This document shows, in pieces, positions 24,785 through 35,906 of a stretch of 64,000 nucleotides of DNA (positions are counted from its first letter, which is position 1; each line of letters opens with the position of its first letter). Under the pieces are notes generated by a model, which worked only from the letters and a program-made list of their open reading frames with translations, made no database searches and was not told where the DNA came from. Both the position numbers and the translations under genes were made by a program. The DNA comes from Georhizobium profundi (GTDB taxonomy: Bacteria > Pseudomonadota > Alphaproteobacteria > Rhizobiales > Rhizobiaceae): the NCBI RefSeq assembly GCF_003952725.1, contig NZ_CP032509.1, forward strand, positions 3,868,001-3,932,000, written 5' to 3'.

Positions 24785-26618
24785 TGCCAGGTCCTTTCGA
24801 TCCGCCCGCACCGCGTGGGCCACCACCCGGCTTGCCATCTCTCGGCTTGCCGCCCGGTCTCGTACCGCCCGGCTTGCCGTCTCTGGGCTTGCCATCTCGT
24901 GCTTTGTTGGCACCTGCAGGCCTGCCACCCGAAGGACGGCCACCAGCACCCGGCTTCTCCCCGAAGCTGCGACCAGCCCCTGCCGGCTTGCCTGGACCAC
25001 CTGCAGGACGCGGACCACGCCCGGCTGGTTTTTCCGATGCACTGCTCGGTGCGCTGCGCCCCTGACTTCTCGGCCGGCCTTCGCCGGTCGATGGCGATCG
25101 GCTGCCTTCCGTACGGGCGCCTGCGCCTCTCGCGCCAGGGCCTCTGGCAGCGACCGATCCTTCCGGACGATCGGCACGGCGCGGGCGTTCGTCCCTGCGC
25201 GGACGTTCGCCATCGCGCGGCGCATCGCTTCGTGCGCGATCGGATCCGGCGAATGCGGGCTTCGCGCCTCGCGTGGGACGCGCACTCGCATCGCCGCTTT
25301 CGCGACGGGGGCGAGCGCCTGCCCGATCTCCACGCGACTCCCGCTTGGCGTCGCGCTCGGCCTGGCGGCGATCGGCATCTTCCTTCTCTGCGGCGCGCTT
25401 CGGGCCCATCGGCCGCGCGCCGGCCGCGATCCAGACATTGCTCGATCGACGCACCTGCGGCGTCACCGGCTTGCGCGGCCCATCCCTGCCGCCAGCGTCC
25501 TTGCCACGGGGACCATCCTTGCTGCGGGGCCCGTCTTTCCCACGGGGCCCATCTTTACTGCGGGAAGCGTCCCTGCTCCGCGATTCGTCCTTGCTCCAGG
25601 CGGGCGCCTCGCGCTTGGTGTCGAGACGGCCGCGCAGCCGCTCGTTCCGTTCCGCCGGCTTTTCGCCGAAGGGCTTCGGCTTCGCGCCTGCTTTCTGCCT
25701 GCTGTCGTCGGCTTCATCGGCACCATCGGTCTGGTGCACAATGGGTGCATCAAAATCCGCACCGGCTTCTTCGATGAGGCGCGGTCCAAGCTGATCGCGC
25801 AGCATGCGGCCGCGCACTTCCACGACCTGGCCTTCCGGCAGATCCTGCAACTGGAACGGGCCATAGGAGATGCGGATCAGGCGGTTGACATCGAGGCCGA
25901 GCGCGCCGAGCACGTTCTTGATCTCGCGATTTTTGCCCTCGCGCAGCCCCATCGTGATCCAGACATTGGCCCCCTGCTGGCGGTCGAGCGTCGCCTCGAT
26001 CCCGCCGTAGAGCACGCCTTCCACGGCGATCCCGTCTTTCAGCGTGTCGAGCTTTTCCTGACTGATGTCGCCATGGGCGCGCACGCGGTAGCGGCGCAGC
26101 CAGCCGGTCGTCGGCAACTCCAGAACGCGGGCAAGACCGCCGTCATTGGTGAGCAGCAGCAGGCCTTCGGTGTTGATGTCGAGACGCCCGATGGACATGA
26201 CCCGCGGCAGCGCCTTCGGGAGCCGTTCGAAAACGGTCGGACGGCCTTCCGGATCGCGATTGGTCGTCACGAGGCCGGCCGGCTTGTGGTAGAGCCAAAG
26301 CCGCGTGCGCTCGATGCCGTTGACGGCTTCGCCATCGACTTCGATCGCATCGGCGAAGGTGGCGTTGATCGCCGGCGTGTCGAGGACCTTGCCGTTCAGC
26401 CGAACGCGCCCCTCGGCAATCATGCGCTCCACATCACGCCGCGAGGCGATGCCGGCGCGGGCGAGAAGCTTGGAGATGCGCTCGGGTTCGGCAGGCGCAG
26501 TCGCTGCGCCCGTTTCGGCCACGCTTGCCGCTGCGGGCTTGGCTTTCCTGTCGCGAACCGGCGGCTTTGAACGGGGGGCCGCGCCGCCCTTGCCCTTGGG
26601 TTTGTCTTTGAAGCTCAT
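24765..26618 (-). CDS. rluB: RluB/RsuA-family pseudouridine synthase with a long basic low-complexity tail
   Basis: 617 residues. After a Lys/Pro-rich leader (1-46) come an S4 RNA-binding domain (about 47-93, RISKLLARAGIASRRDVE) and the catalytic domain with GRLDINTEGL (catalytic Asp147) and REGKNREIKNVL. The enzyme core ends near residue 290, as in RluB, which makes pseudouridine in 23S rRNA helix 93. The remaining ~320 residues are Arg/Lys/Gly/Pro-rich with imperfect repeats (SRSKDGPRGKDGP, GKPRDGKPGG), presumably disordered and RNA-binding. Long tails occur in rhizobial homologues, but this one is large. Choice between RluB and RsuA/RluE is by length and motif. Confidence 0.9.
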   Translation of the reverse strand: MSFKDKPKGKGGAAPRSKPPVRDRKAKPAAASVAETGAATAPAEPERISKLLARAGIASRRDVERMIAEGRVRLNGKVLDTPAINATFADAIEVDGEAVNGIERTRLWLYHKPAGLVTTNRDPEGRPTVFERLPKALPRVMSIGRLDINTEGLLLLTNDGGLARVLELPTTGWLRRYRVRAHGDISQEKLDTLKDGIAVEGVLYGGIEATLDRQQGANVWITMGLREGKNREIKNVLGALGLDVNRLIRISYGPFQLQDLPEGQVVEVRGRMLRDQLGPRLIEEAGADFDAPIVHQTDGADEADDSRQKAGAKPKPFGEKPAERNERLRGRLDTKREAPAWSKDESRSRDASRSKDGPRGKDGPRSKDGPRGKDAGGRDGPRKPVTPQVRRSSNVWIAAGARPMGPKRAAEKEDADRRQAERDAKRESRGDRAGARPRRESGDASARPTRGAKPAFAGSDRARSDAPRDGERPRRDERPRRADRPEGSVAARGPGARGAGARTEGSRSPSTGEGRPRSQGRSAPSSASEKPAGRGPRPAGGPGKPAGAGRSFGEKPGAGGRPSGGRPAGANKARDGKPRDGKPGGTRPGGKPRDGKPGGGPRGAGGSKGPGNADRRR

Positions 26619-26681
26619 TGTGAGATTTGCCTTTTGTCGGGCGCTTTCCTATCAGGTTGCCCGATCTGGATTAAGAGAAAA

Positions 26682-27137
26682 ATGGCTGGACAAGAGCGCC
26701 CGACATTCATGGACCACGCGCTGGCTGCTGCGGAAGCGGCCGGTCAGCGCGGCGAAGTGCCGGTCGGCGCCGTTATCGTGCATGAAGGCACCATCGTCGC
26801 TCAGGAGGGCAATCGCACGCGCGAGTTGCGCGACGTGACGGCCCATGCCGAGATTGCCGCCATTCGCGCCGCTGCCCGTGTCCTCGACAGCGAACGGCTT
26901 TCAGACTGCGATCTCTACGTGACGCTCGAGCCTTGCGCCATGTGCGCAGCGGCGATTTCCTTCGCGCGCATCAGACGGCTCTATTTCGGCGCTTCAGATC
27001 CGAAAGGGGGCGCCGTGATCAGTGGCGGCCGCTTCTTCGACCAGCCGACCTGCCACCACGCTCCCGACGTTTATGCCGGGATCGGCGAAGCCAGCGCCGC
27101 ACGCATCCTCAAGGAGTTCTTCGCGCTCAAGCGATAG
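26682..27137 (+). CDS. tadA: tRNA-specific adenosine deaminase
   Basis: 151 residues. TadA converts A34 to inosine in tRNA-Arg(ACG). The cytidine/deoxycytidylate deaminase zinc site is complete: HAEIAAI (His ligand and catalytic Glu) and PCAMC (two Cys ligands). The FFDQPTCHHAPDVYAG segment is characteristic of TadA. The ATG at 26682 is chosen for its AAGAGAAA upstream; an internal ATG at 26709 is possible. It is divergent from the pseudouridine synthase with 63 bp between. Confidence 0.94.
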   Translation: MAGQERPTFMDHALAAAEAAGQRGEVPVGAVIVHEGTIVAQEGNRTRELRDVTAHAEIAAIRAAARVLDSERLSDCDLYVTLEPCAMCAAAISFARIRRLYFGASDPKGGAVISGGRFFDQPTCHHAPDVYAGIGEASAARILKEFFALKR

Positions 27138-27153
27138 CCTTACGGCGCTCCGA

Positions 27154-27825
27154 TTAGAACGGCAGCCACCGCTGCCGCAGGGACTGCCCGCGCTGCGCTT
27201 CCTGCAGACGCCGGCGCTCCTTCGTCCGCTCCGATTCGCCCATATCGCCCACGGGGGCGGTCGCGATCGGCTGGCGATATTCGAGCGGCGGCTCAGACAG
27301 GAAGTTGCGCGTTGTGGGATCGGCAGAGCGCGCGATCTCCTGGCGGGCGCGGTAATCGGCCTGTGCTTCCGCACCCGAAAGCCCGCTCGGAAGTCCGACA
27401 GGGCCACCAACGGGGCCACGGCGAGGATTGGGCGCCTCACGCCCACGACCGCCGCCGACTTCGCGCTGGGCGAGTGGAGAACTGAAGCTGCCGGTACCGC
27501 CCGAGAGATCGGCTTCGGCCCGCAGGCGCGCGCGGGTTTCCTCGGGCGATTCCGGCCAGGCCTGGGTCCGCGACAGGGCAGTCTGCGGCGCCGGCAGCGC
27601 CGACGTGTCGGTCGGCTGCACCAGATCGGGCCTTGGCTGATAGGCGATATCGCCGCCCTGCTGGGGACGAATGGACGCAACGTCGCCGATATCGTTGAGA
27701 AACTGCGTGGTCGCATCCGTGCCGGTGCCGTAGGTCGGGCTGCCGAGACAGCCCGAAAGCGCCATGGCCACACCGCCCAGCATCGCGGCCCTCATGGCCA
27801 ATCGCACATGCATTCCCATTGTCAT
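27154..27825 (-). CDS. Putative lipoprotein, function unknown
   Basis: 223 residues. N-terminal signal with a clear lipobox (MALSGCLGSP, Cys at about residue 26), so the mature protein should be lipid-anchored. The rest is polar and rich in Pro, Gly, Arg and Gln, with no recognised domain; the C-terminal 50 residues (YRARQEIARSADPTTRNFL, ERTKERRRLQEAQRGQ) look helical. GGAAAG precedes the ATG. It is convergent with tadA and sits downstream of ileS on the same strand, with 118 bp between. Not recognised beyond that. Confidence 0.75.
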   Translation of the reverse strand: MTMGMHVRLAMRAAMLGGVAMALSGCLGSPTYGTGTDATTQFLNDIGDVASIRPQQGGDIAYQPRPDLVQPTDTSALPAPQTALSRTQAWPESPEETRARLRAEADLSGGTGSFSSPLAQREVGGGRGREAPNPRRGPVGGPVGLPSGLSGAEAQADYRARQEIARSADPTTRNFLSEPPLEYRQPIATAPVGDMGESERTKERRRLQEAQRGQSLRQRWLPF

Positions 27826-27934
27826 CAGGATCTTTCCCCGCCTTATCGGCCGTGAAACTCAAAGCTCGCCCATGCGTCAAGAATCCGACCATTTCCGGGC
27901 ACGGTCATAGCGAATAGTTAATGCTTGAGCAATC

Positions 27935-27956
27935 CGGCCGCCCCTAGAGGCGGCCG
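27935..27956 (-). terminator. Hairpin overlapping the ileS stop
   Basis: Perfect 8-bp inverted repeat CGGCCGCC / GGCGGCCG with a 6-base loop, spanning the ileS stop codon. No T-run follows on the minus strand, so termination is uncertain. Confidence 0.35.
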
Positions 27957-30900
27957 AGTTGCGCCAGTTCCTTCAGCGCCGCCGCATCGCGCGCCGACAC
28001 ATCCGGATAGGCAGGATCGGAACCGACATCGTCGGTGATGCGCCAGGAGCGCGCGCATTTGCGCCCGCTCGCCTCGCGCGGCACGACCGCAACGCTCGCC
28101 ACATCATCCAGGCGGAACGCGTCGTCCGGTCCCTCACCTGCAACGAGCTCGATGCCCGACGTGATGCAGATCTCGGAGAAATCGAGGCCGTCGAGCGCGT
28201 TCAAAAGCGCGGGCTCGTCGACATAGACGACAGGTGCGGCTTCGAGCGACGAGCCGATGCGCTTCTCGCGGCGCTCCACTTCCAGTGCGCCGGTGACGAC
28301 GCGGCGGACGGTGCGGATCTTCTTCCACTTGGCGGCAAGCACCTCGTTTTCCCAGTCGACGGCAAGCCGCGGGAACTGCTCCAGATGCACCGATGTCTTG
28401 GACGGATCGCGCGACAGCCACGCCTCTTCCATCGTGAAGGGCAGCATCGGCGCCATCCAGGTCACCAGGCAGTCGAAGATCTGGCGGATGACGTGCAGCG
28501 ATGCCTTGCGGCGCAGGCTCGACGGCGCGTCGCAATAGAGCGCGTCCTTGCGGATGTCGAAATAGAAAGCCGACAGTTCCACATTGGCGAAATCGATCAG
28601 CGCGCGCGAGATGCGCTTGAAATCGAAATCGTCGTAGCCCTTGCGCACCACGCGATCGAGTTCCGTCAGCCGGTGCAACATCAACCGCTCCAGTTCCGGC
28701 ATGTCGTGCAGCGCGACATCCTCGCTCTCGTCATGGGCGAGCGTGCCGAGCATCCAGCGGATGGAGTTGCGCAGCTTGCGGTAGGCATCGATGTTGGTCT
28801 GAATGATCGCCTTGCCGAGACGCTGGTCCTCGCCGTAATCCGTGGTCATCACCCAAAGCCGGAGAATATCGGCGCCCGACTGGCTCATCACCTCCTGCGG
28901 GGTGACGGTGTTGCCCTTCGACTTCGACATCTTCTCGCCCTTCTCGTCCATGGTAAAACCATGGGTGACGACGGTGTCGTAGGGGGCGCGACCACGCGTG
29001 GCGCAGCTTTCGAGCAGCGAGGAATGGAACCAGCCCCGGTGCTGGTCGGAACCTTCGAGATAGACATCGGCTGGCCACTTCAGATCCGGGCGATCCTCGA
29101 GCGTGAAGCTGTGGGTCGATCCGGAATCGAACCACACGTCGAGAATATCTTTCACGAGGTGCCAGCGGTCATGATCGTGATCGTTGCCGAGGAAGCGTTC
29201 CTTGGCGCCTTCGGCGAACCAGGCGTCGGCACCTTCCGCCTCGAAGGCTTCGAGGATGCGGGCGTTGACCTCATCGTCGACGAGGATTTCGCCCTGGTCG
29301 TCGGCGAAGATCGCGATCGGTACGCCCCAGGCGCGCTGACGGGATAGCACCCAGTCCGGACGATCCTCGATCATGGCGCGCAGGCGGTTCTGGCCGGCGC
29401 CCGGCACGAAACGGGTCTGGTCGATGGCGGAGACGGCACGGGTGCGCAGCGTCGAGCCATCCTCGTACGCTTTGTCCATGTGGACGAACCATTGCGGCGT
29501 GTTGCGGAAGATCACCGGCTTCTTGGAGCGCCAGGAATGCGGATAGGTGTGCTTCAGCCGGCCGCGCGCAAAAAGGTTGTTCGCGGCGATCAGCGCCTCG
29601 ATCACGCGCTTGTTGGCATCGCCCTTCTTGCCCTTGTCGTCGATGACGCGGGCCGCGCCGCCTTCCGCTTCAGGCCCGAAGCCCGGTGCGTCAACCGTGT
29701 AGAAGCCGCCATCGTCGACGGTAAACGGGATCTTTGAGGAGATGCCGCGCGCTTCGAGTGCACGGGCGTGGTCCATCCACACGTCAAAGTCTTCGCGGCC
29801 ATGGCCGGGGGCGGTGTGAACGAAGCCCGTACCCGCATCATCGGTGACGTGATCGCCGGCCAGAAGCGGCACGGCGAATTCATAACCACCGCCGAAGCCC
29901 TTCAGAGGATGTGCGCAGACCGTGCCTTCAAGCTCGGCGGCGGAGACCGGGCGCAGCTTCGTCAGGGTGATCTTTGCCTTGGCGGCGCAATCCTCGGCCA
30001 GCGTTTCGGCGAACACCACCTTGTCGCCCGGCTGCGGCCCGAAATCGTTCTCGGCTGCCGCCACTTCGTAAAGCGCATAGGCGACGCGCGACGAATAGGA
30101 GATTGCCCGGTTGCCGGGCATGGTCCAGGGCGTGGTGGTCCAGATGACGATTGCAGCGTCCAAGAGATCGGACGAGTCCGACGCGCGGTCGGCGATCTCG
30201 GCCTCGGACGGACCCTTCAGATGACCATCGGCGCCGACATCGACCGCCGTGCGGGCCGGTGCCGCTGCCTGCATGATCGGGAACTTCACCCAGACCGTGT
30301 CGCTCTCGTAGTCCTGGTATTCGACTTCCGCTTCTGCCAGCGCGGTGCGCTCGACGACCGACCACATGATCGGCTTGGAGCCCCGGTAAAGCTGGCCCGA
30401 CTTCGCGATCTTCATCAGCTCGCCGGCGATGCGCGCTTCGGCGTGGAAGTTCATCGTCGTATAGGGCTGATCGAAATCGCCCTCGATGCCGAGGCGCTTG
30501 AACTCTTCCGTCTGAACCGCGATCCAGTGCGCAGCGAAATCACGGCATTCCTGGCGGAACTCGTTGACCGGCACCTTGTCCTTGTCGAGGCCCTTGGCGC
30601 GATATTGCTCCTCGATCTTCCACTCGATCGGCAGGCCATGGCAGTCCCAGCCGGGCACGTAGTTGGCATCGCGCCCGCGCATCTGAAACGAACGCGTGAT
30701 CACGTCCTTCAGGATCTTGTTCAGCGCATGGCCGATATGGATGTTGCCGTTGGCATAGGGTGGGCCGTCATGCAGCACGAATTTGTCGCGCCCTGCGCCC
30801 GCTTCGCGAAGCTTGCGGTAAAGCTGCATCTCCTGCCAGCGCTTAACAAGTTCAGGCTCTTTCTGGGGAAGGCCCGCGCGCATGGGAAATTCGGTCTGCG

Positions 30901-30961
30901 GCAGATAGAGCGTCGTGGAATAGTCCATCGCTTCTGCGCTAGTCGTCGCCTGGTCGTTCAT
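27944..30961 (-). CDS. ileS: Isoleucyl-tRNA synthetase
   Basis: 1005 residues, class I synthetase. HIGH is at about 75-78 ([11 protein letters not shown]); the KMSKS motif appears as KMSKSKGN after FTMDEKGE; the editing domain carries [18 protein letters not shown]. Near the C-terminus the usual bacterial zinc knuckle is degenerate: one Cys remains in GRKCARSWR, and the later Cys pairs are replaced (SARDAAA). The ATG at 30959-30961 ([10 protein letters not shown]) fits family length; the frame upstream to 31081 is not conserved-looking. It follows ribF on the same strand after 281 bp. Confidence 0.96.
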   Translation of the reverse strand: MNDQATTSAEAMDYSTTLYLPQTEFPMRAGLPQKEPELVKRWQEMQLYRKLREAGAGRDKFVLHDGPPYANGNIHIGHALNKILKDVITRSFQMRGRDANYVPGWDCHGLPIEWKIEEQYRAKGLDKDKVPVNEFRQECRDFAAHWIAVQTEEFKRLGIEGDFDQPYTTMNFHAEARIAGELMKIAKSGQLYRGSKPIMWSVVERTALAEAEVEYQDYESDTVWVKFPIMQAAAPARTAVDVGADGHLKGPSEAEIADRASDSSDLLDAAIVIWTTTPWTMPGNRAISYSSRVAYALYEVAAAENDFGPQPGDKVVFAETLAEDCAAKAKITLTKLRPVSAAELEGTVCAHPLKGFGGGYEFAVPLLAGDHVTDDAGTGFVHTAPGHGREDFDVWMDHARALEARGISSKIPFTVDDGGFYTVDAPGFGPEAEGGAARVIDDKGKKGDANKRVIEALIAANNLFARGRLKHTYPHSWRSKKPVIFRNTPQWFVHMDKAYEDGSTLRTRAVSAIDQTRFVPGAGQNRLRAMIEDRPDWVLSRQRAWGVPIAIFADDQGEILVDDEVNARILEAFEAEGADAWFAEGAKERFLGNDHDHDRWHLVKDILDVWFDSGSTHSFTLEDRPDLKWPADVYLEGSDQHRGWFHSSLLESCATRGRAPYDTVVTHGFTMDEKGEKMSKSKGNTVTPQEVMSQSGADILRLWVMTTDYGEDQRLGKAIIQTNIDAYRKLRNSIRWMLGTLAHDESEDVALHDMPELERLMLHRLTELDRVVRKGYDDFDFKRISRALIDFANVELSAFYFDIRKDALYCDAPSSLRRKASLHVIRQIFDCLVTWMAPMLPFTMEEAWLSRDPSKTSVHLEQFPRLAVDWENEVLAAKWKKIRTVRRVVTGALEVERREKRIGSSLEAAPVVYVDEPALLNALDGLDFSEICITSGIELVAGEGPDDAFRLDDVASVAVVPREASGRKCARSWRITDDVGSDPAYPDVSARDAAALKELAQLGRL

Positions 30962-31242
30962 GATGTCCGCTTTTCGTGCGTTGCCGGTCGCCTGGATCCG
31001 GCTGTCCGTCTTTCGATCGAGACTGGGAAGATCGACGCCTGCCGCCATGGTGAAGGTGCTTCCCTTCAGGCAGAGACGCATGCCGCGCTACCCGGCCCTT
31101 CGGCGCTTCGCTTTTCAAGCGTGCGCGCGAAAAGCCGGGCCCGTAATTCGCAGCAATCTGTGCGCATTATCGCTCGACATGGCGCCGCTTCTATCAAGCG
31201 AAGCCCAGCGAATAAAGCGCTTTCTGAAAGAGGGTTACCGGC
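30962..31242. other. ribF-ileS intergenic region
   Basis: 281 bp between the ribF stop and the ileS start. It should hold the ileS promoter. I see no small ORF with a ribosome-binding site, no T-box-like or riboswitch-like structure, and no strong terminator. Confidence 0.4.
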
Positions 31243-32247
31243 TCAAAAATTCAGAGCTTCGTCGATGATCCCGAGCGGTTGCACCGATGAAAGAAGCGCC
31301 CGCGCCTCTTCCTCGTCGCGGCGCATCTGCACCACCAGTTCGTCGAGCCCGTCGAATTTCAATTCCGGACGGAGATAGCCGAACAGCGTTACTGAGCAGG
31401 TCTCTCCATAGAGATCGCCTGAGAAATCGAAAACGTAGGTTTCCAGCAGCGGCTCGCCCGTCGACGTGACCGTTGGCCGGTACCCGTAGCTTGCAACACC
31501 ATCGTAAAGCGTCCCGTCGGCTCGCCTGAACCGCACAGCATAAATGCCAGGCGCAAGCGTCGCCTCCGGCGGTAAGGCCATGTTGGCGGTCGGATAGCCG
31601 AGCGTGCGGCCAAGCTGCTTGCCGCCGATCACCGTTCCCTCCACCTGGAACCGATACCCGAGCAGGCCTGCAGCCAATGTCACGTCGCCTTCGGCCAGTG
31701 CCGATCGGATGCGGCTCGATGAAACGATGTCGCCGTTCTCATCCGCGAAGGCCTCGACGAGCGTGACACCGAAGCCAGCCCTGTCGCCGGCGCTTGCGAG
31801 AAAGGCCGGTCCACCTTGGCGGCCCTTGCCGAAATGGAAGTCGTGACCGGTGACCACATGGCGGGCGCCGAGTTGATCGACGAGGATTGTCTCGACGAAT
31901 TCCTGCGCCGTTTGTGCTGCGAAGTCCTTGTCGAATGCGCATTCCACCACGCCGTCGCAGCCGGCGAGTTCCAGCAGCTTGGCGCGCAGCGGCGATGGCG
32001 TCAGCCGAAACACCGGCTCTGCCGGCTTGAAGAAACTGCGGGGATGCGGCTCGAAGGTCAGCACGATGGTCGCGCAACCCAGTTCGGCGCCCTTTTCGAG
32101 CGCTTCGCACAGCACCGCCTGATGACCCCGATGGACGCCATCGAAATTGCCGATCGCAACCACCGCGCCATGCAGCGCGGAGGCGACGGGCTCGCCCGGC
32201 CGCAGCACCGCCGTGACGAAGGCTCGTTCGTGACCGCTCCGGTTCAT
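31243..32247 (-). CDS. ribF: Bifunctional riboflavin kinase/FMN adenylyltransferase
   Basis: 334 residues. The N-terminal FAD synthetase domain has GNFDGVHRGHQ (nucleotidyl-transferase HxGH-like motif), TFEPHPRSFF and the SSSRIRSAL signature. The C-terminal flavokinase domain has GRTLGYPTANM and GVASYGYRPT. It makes FMN from riboflavin and then FAD. The ATG at 32245-32247 is selected over the upstream frame, whose extra 39 residues show no homology and would overlap the HAD gene. Confidence 0.95.
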   Translation of the reverse strand: MNRSGHERAFVTAVLRPGEPVASALHGAVVAIGNFDGVHRGHQAVLCEALEKGAELGCATIVLTFEPHPRSFFKPAEPVFRLTPSPLRAKLLELAGCDGVVECAFDKDFAAQTAQEFVETILVDQLGARHVVTGHDFHFGKGRQGGPAFLASAGDRAGFGVTLVEAFADENGDIVSSSRIRSALAEGDVTLAAGLLGYRFQVEGTVIGGKQLGRTLGYPTANMALPPEATLAPGIYAVRFRRADGTLYDGVASYGYRPTVTSTGEPLLETYVFDFSGDLYGETCSVTLFGYLRPELKFDGLDELVVQMRRDEEEARALLSSVQPLGIIDEALNF

Positions 32248-32257
32248 CCGCCCCACC

Positions 32258-33106
32258 TCATCCGAGCGCGGGCATCCAGTAGTGCGGTCGTGCGGAATTG
32301 TCTTCCAAGAATGAAGCGAGCCGGCCCGCATCGATGCGCCCGGCCTCGGCGTAGTCGCGCGCATGGATGCCGTTGGCGATATAGAGCAGGTCGAGGCCGT
32401 AATCCTGGGCGCCCTTCACATCGGTCGGCAGGCCATCGCCGATGGCGATCGCGCGCGGCGCGGCCACATCGGGCTTCAGTTCCGAAACGAATGCCAGCGC
32501 GGCATCGTACATGGCGGGATAAGGCTTGCCGGTGATGCGCGTCTCGCCGCCCATCTCGGCGTAGACGGCTGCGAGCGCTCCCGCACAGAGAACAAGCCTG
32601 TCGCCGCGTTCCACGATGAGGTCCGGATTGGCGCAGATGAACGGTACACCGCGCTCGATCCAAGGCGCAAACATGTCGCGATAGTCGTCAGGCTTGTCAG
32701 TCTCGTCGTCATAGGGGCCGGTGCAGACCACGGCCTGCGCCTCGTCCTTGTCTACGACTTCGACGCCAAGGCCCTCGAGCAGCGTCAGGTCGCGATCGAG
32801 ACCGAGAAAGAAGACCTTCTTCGGACCGGCTTCGATGAGCTTTCGCGTGACATCGCCCGACGTCACGATGCGATCATAGGCGCCCCGCGGCACGCCGATG
32901 CCGTCCAGCTGCAGGATGACTTCCTTGTGCGGGCGCGGCGAGTTGGTGATCAATACGACCGAAAGCCCGTCCGCGCGCGCCCGGCTGAGTGCCTCGCAGG
33001 CATCAGGCCATGCCACGACGCCATTGTGCAGCACGCCCCACACATCCGACAAAACCGCATCATAGGCCTGATGCAGGCTCGCGAGATTTTCGATTTGCTG
33101 AACCAT
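32258..33106 (-). CDS. HAD superfamily class IIA phosphatase (TIGR01459-type)
   Basis: 282 residues. HAD motif I appears as LSDVWGVLHNG (nucleophile Asp; the usual D-L-D-G is D-V-W-G here), motif II VVLITNSPRP, motif III lysine in RITGKPYPAMY and motif IV AIAIGDGLPTDVKGA. The class IIA cap lies between, as in NagD-like and p-nitrophenyl phosphatases. The substrate is unknown. It precedes ribF by 10 bp, so a role near flavin phosphate metabolism is conceivable but unproven. Confidence 0.86.
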   Translation of the reverse strand: MVQQIENLASLHQAYDAVLSDVWGVLHNGVVAWPDACEALSRARADGLSVVLITNSPRPHKEVILQLDGIGVPRGAYDRIVTSGDVTRKLIEAGPKKVFFLGLDRDLTLLEGLGVEVVDKDEAQAVVCTGPYDDETDKPDDYRDMFAPWIERGVPFICANPDLIVERGDRLVLCAGALAAVYAEMGGETRITGKPYPAMYDAALAFVSELKPDVAAPRAIAIGDGLPTDVKGAQDYGLDLLYIANGIHARDYAEAGRIDAGRLASFLEDNSARPHYWMPALG

Positions 33107-33234
33107 AGGGGCGATGATGCTCCGCAATGTGAACTCTGAGAAACGATGGGCTCGCGGGTGACATCGCGCAGACTGCACGGGAAAACAAGGGGGATCGGGG
33201 ACGTGAAGTTCATACGTCGTGCCTCGGCAAATGC

Positions 33235-33266
33235 CTTGACAGTCCCTCAAGCCACGCCTATCTCCG
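33235..33266 (+). promoter_or_regulatory. groESL promoter (RpoH-like, also near sigma-70 -35)
   Basis: CTTGAC (33235-33240), 16 bp, then CCTATCTCCG (33257-33266). This matches the alphaproteobacterial heat-shock sigma pattern (CTTGAC...CYTATNTNNG) and includes a perfect TTGACA. It lies immediately upstream of the CIRCE element. The rpoH gene in this window has the same layout at 60565-60596. Confidence 0.75.
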
Positions 33267-33273
33267 CCTCCAG

Positions 33274-33300
33274 TTAGCACTCCCCGAGTGTGAGTGCTAA
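33274..33300 (+). promoter_or_regulatory. CIRCE operator (HrcA binding site)
   Basis: Exact CIRCE consensus: TTAGCACTC (33274-33282), nine bases, GAGTGCTAA (33292-33300). HrcA represses groESL by binding this inverted repeat and is released on heat stress. It lies 61 bp before the groES start. hrcA is not in the window. Confidence 0.98.
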
Positions 33301-33361
33301 CTCCCCAGCGCGGCCTCGCATGGGCTGCGCAATCTCATGTCATTCGACCGAGGGTAAGACA

Positions 33362-33658
33362 ATGGCAAGCACCAATTTCCGTCCGCTGCACGACCGCGTC
33401 GTCGTCAAGCGCGTCGAATCCGAACAGAAGACTGCAGGCGGAATCATCATTCCGGACACCGCCAAGGAAAAGCCGCAGGAAGGCGAAATCGTCGCCGTCG
33501 GCTCCGGCGCTCGTGACGAAAGCGGCAAGCTCGTCGAGCTCGACGTCAAGGTTGGCGATCGCGTGCTCTTCGGCAAATGGTCGGGCACGGAAGTCAAGAT
33601 CGGCGGCGAAGACCTTCTGATCATGAAGGAAGCCGACATTATGGGCATCATCGGCTGA
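33362..33658 (+). CDS. groES: Co-chaperonin GroES
   Basis: 98 residues, the 10-kDa lid of the chaperonin. [33 protein letters not shown] contains the mobile loop that contacts GroEL; the C-terminal [13 protein letters not shown] is standard. The ATG follows AGGGTAAGACA. First gene of groESL, 61 bp to groEL, controlled by the CIRCE and the heat-shock-like promoter upstream. Confidence 0.98.
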   Translation: MASTNFRPLHDRVVVKRVESEQKTAGGIIIPDTAKEKPQEGEIVAVGSGARDESGKLVELDVKVGDRVLFGKWSGTEVKIGGEDLLIMKEADIMGIIG

Positions 33659-33704
33659 GCCGACGTCCATTCGACCCCATTCAATGCATCCAATCAGGGC
33701 ATAG

Positions 33705-35366
<1,662 letters not shown>

Positions 35367-35386
35367 GACACGCTTTAAAGCGTGTC
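35367..35386. repeat. Perfect 20-bp palindrome immediately after groEL
   Basis: GACACGCTTT / AAAGCGTGTC, 10-bp arms with no spacer, starting on the base after the groEL stop. There is no T-run; it may be an mRNA 3'-end stabilising hairpin or a protein site. Confidence 0.7.
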
Positions 35387-35410
35387 GGCATCACCTGCCG
35401 ATCAATGGAC

Positions 35411-35437
35411 AAGGGCGGCCTTCGGGTCGCCCTTTTT
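35411..35437 (+). terminator. groESL Rho-independent terminator
   Basis: Stem AAGGGCG(g)CC / GG(t)CGCCCTT with a TTCG tetraloop, followed by a run of five T (35433-35437). It is placed 44 bp after groEL and before the convergent hxlR-type gene. Confidence 0.85.
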
Positions 35438-35451
35438 CGTTTGGCCCCGTG

Positions 35452-35877
35452 TCAGCCGAAACGGATCCTGGAGGCTTCGACATTCTCGGCATCGAAGCGC
35501 GCTTGCGCCGCCTCGACGCGCTCCCGGTTCGCAACCGCCCATTCGCCGAGCGCACGCAGCGGCACGAGCAGTTCGCGGCCGAGATCGGTGAGTGCGTAAT
35601 CCACGCGCGGAGGGATCGTCGGCGTGACTGCTCGGGTCACGTAGCCATCGCGTTCGAGGCCACGAAGCGTCGTCGTCAGCATCTTCTGCGAGATCCCGTC
35701 GATTGCGCGCCTCAGTTCGGAAAACCGCATCGTCCCATTGCCGAGATAACTGACCACGAGCACGGACCACTTGTCGCCGATGCGGGAGAGGATCGCGTTC
35801 ACCGGCCGGCAGGCATCCGATACTTCGAAAGGCGCCACGGCTTGCCCGCAGGTTACGTCCGGGTGAGCAGGTTTCAT
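35452..35877 (-). CDS. HxlR-family transcriptional regulator
   Basis: 141 residues with the HxlR winged helix: ILSRIGDKWSVLVVSYL, MRFSELRRAIDGISQKMLTTTLRGLERDGYV and the wing PPRVDYALTDLG. Two Cys lie just before it, in DVTCGQ and SDACRPV; the second matches the thiol-sensing Cys of quinone/aldehyde-responsive HxlR proteins (QorR, YodB, HypR families). The start is ATG 35875-35877 with AAGGAGG at good distance; a TTG one codon upstream is less well spaced. It is divergent from an FMN reductase it probably controls. Confidence 0.88.
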   Translation of the reverse strand: MKPAHPDVTCGQAVAPFEVSDACRPVNAILSRIGDKWSVLVVSYLGNGTMRFSELRRAIDGISQKMLTTTLRGLERDGYVTRAVTPTIPPRVDYALTDLGRELLVPLRALGEWAVANRERVEAAQARFDAENVEASRIRFG

Positions 35878-35906
35878 CAAAGTGCCTCCTTGAAGAATGG
35901 ACCTCA

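Noticed and set aside
24681..26570. 629-residue plus-strand open frame opposite rsmD/rluB
   Set aside because: Produced by the repetitive basic tail on the other strand; no start signal or domain.
29768..31378. 536-residue plus-strand frame opposite ileS and its leader
   Set aside because: Antisense to ileS; no domain and no ribosome-binding site.
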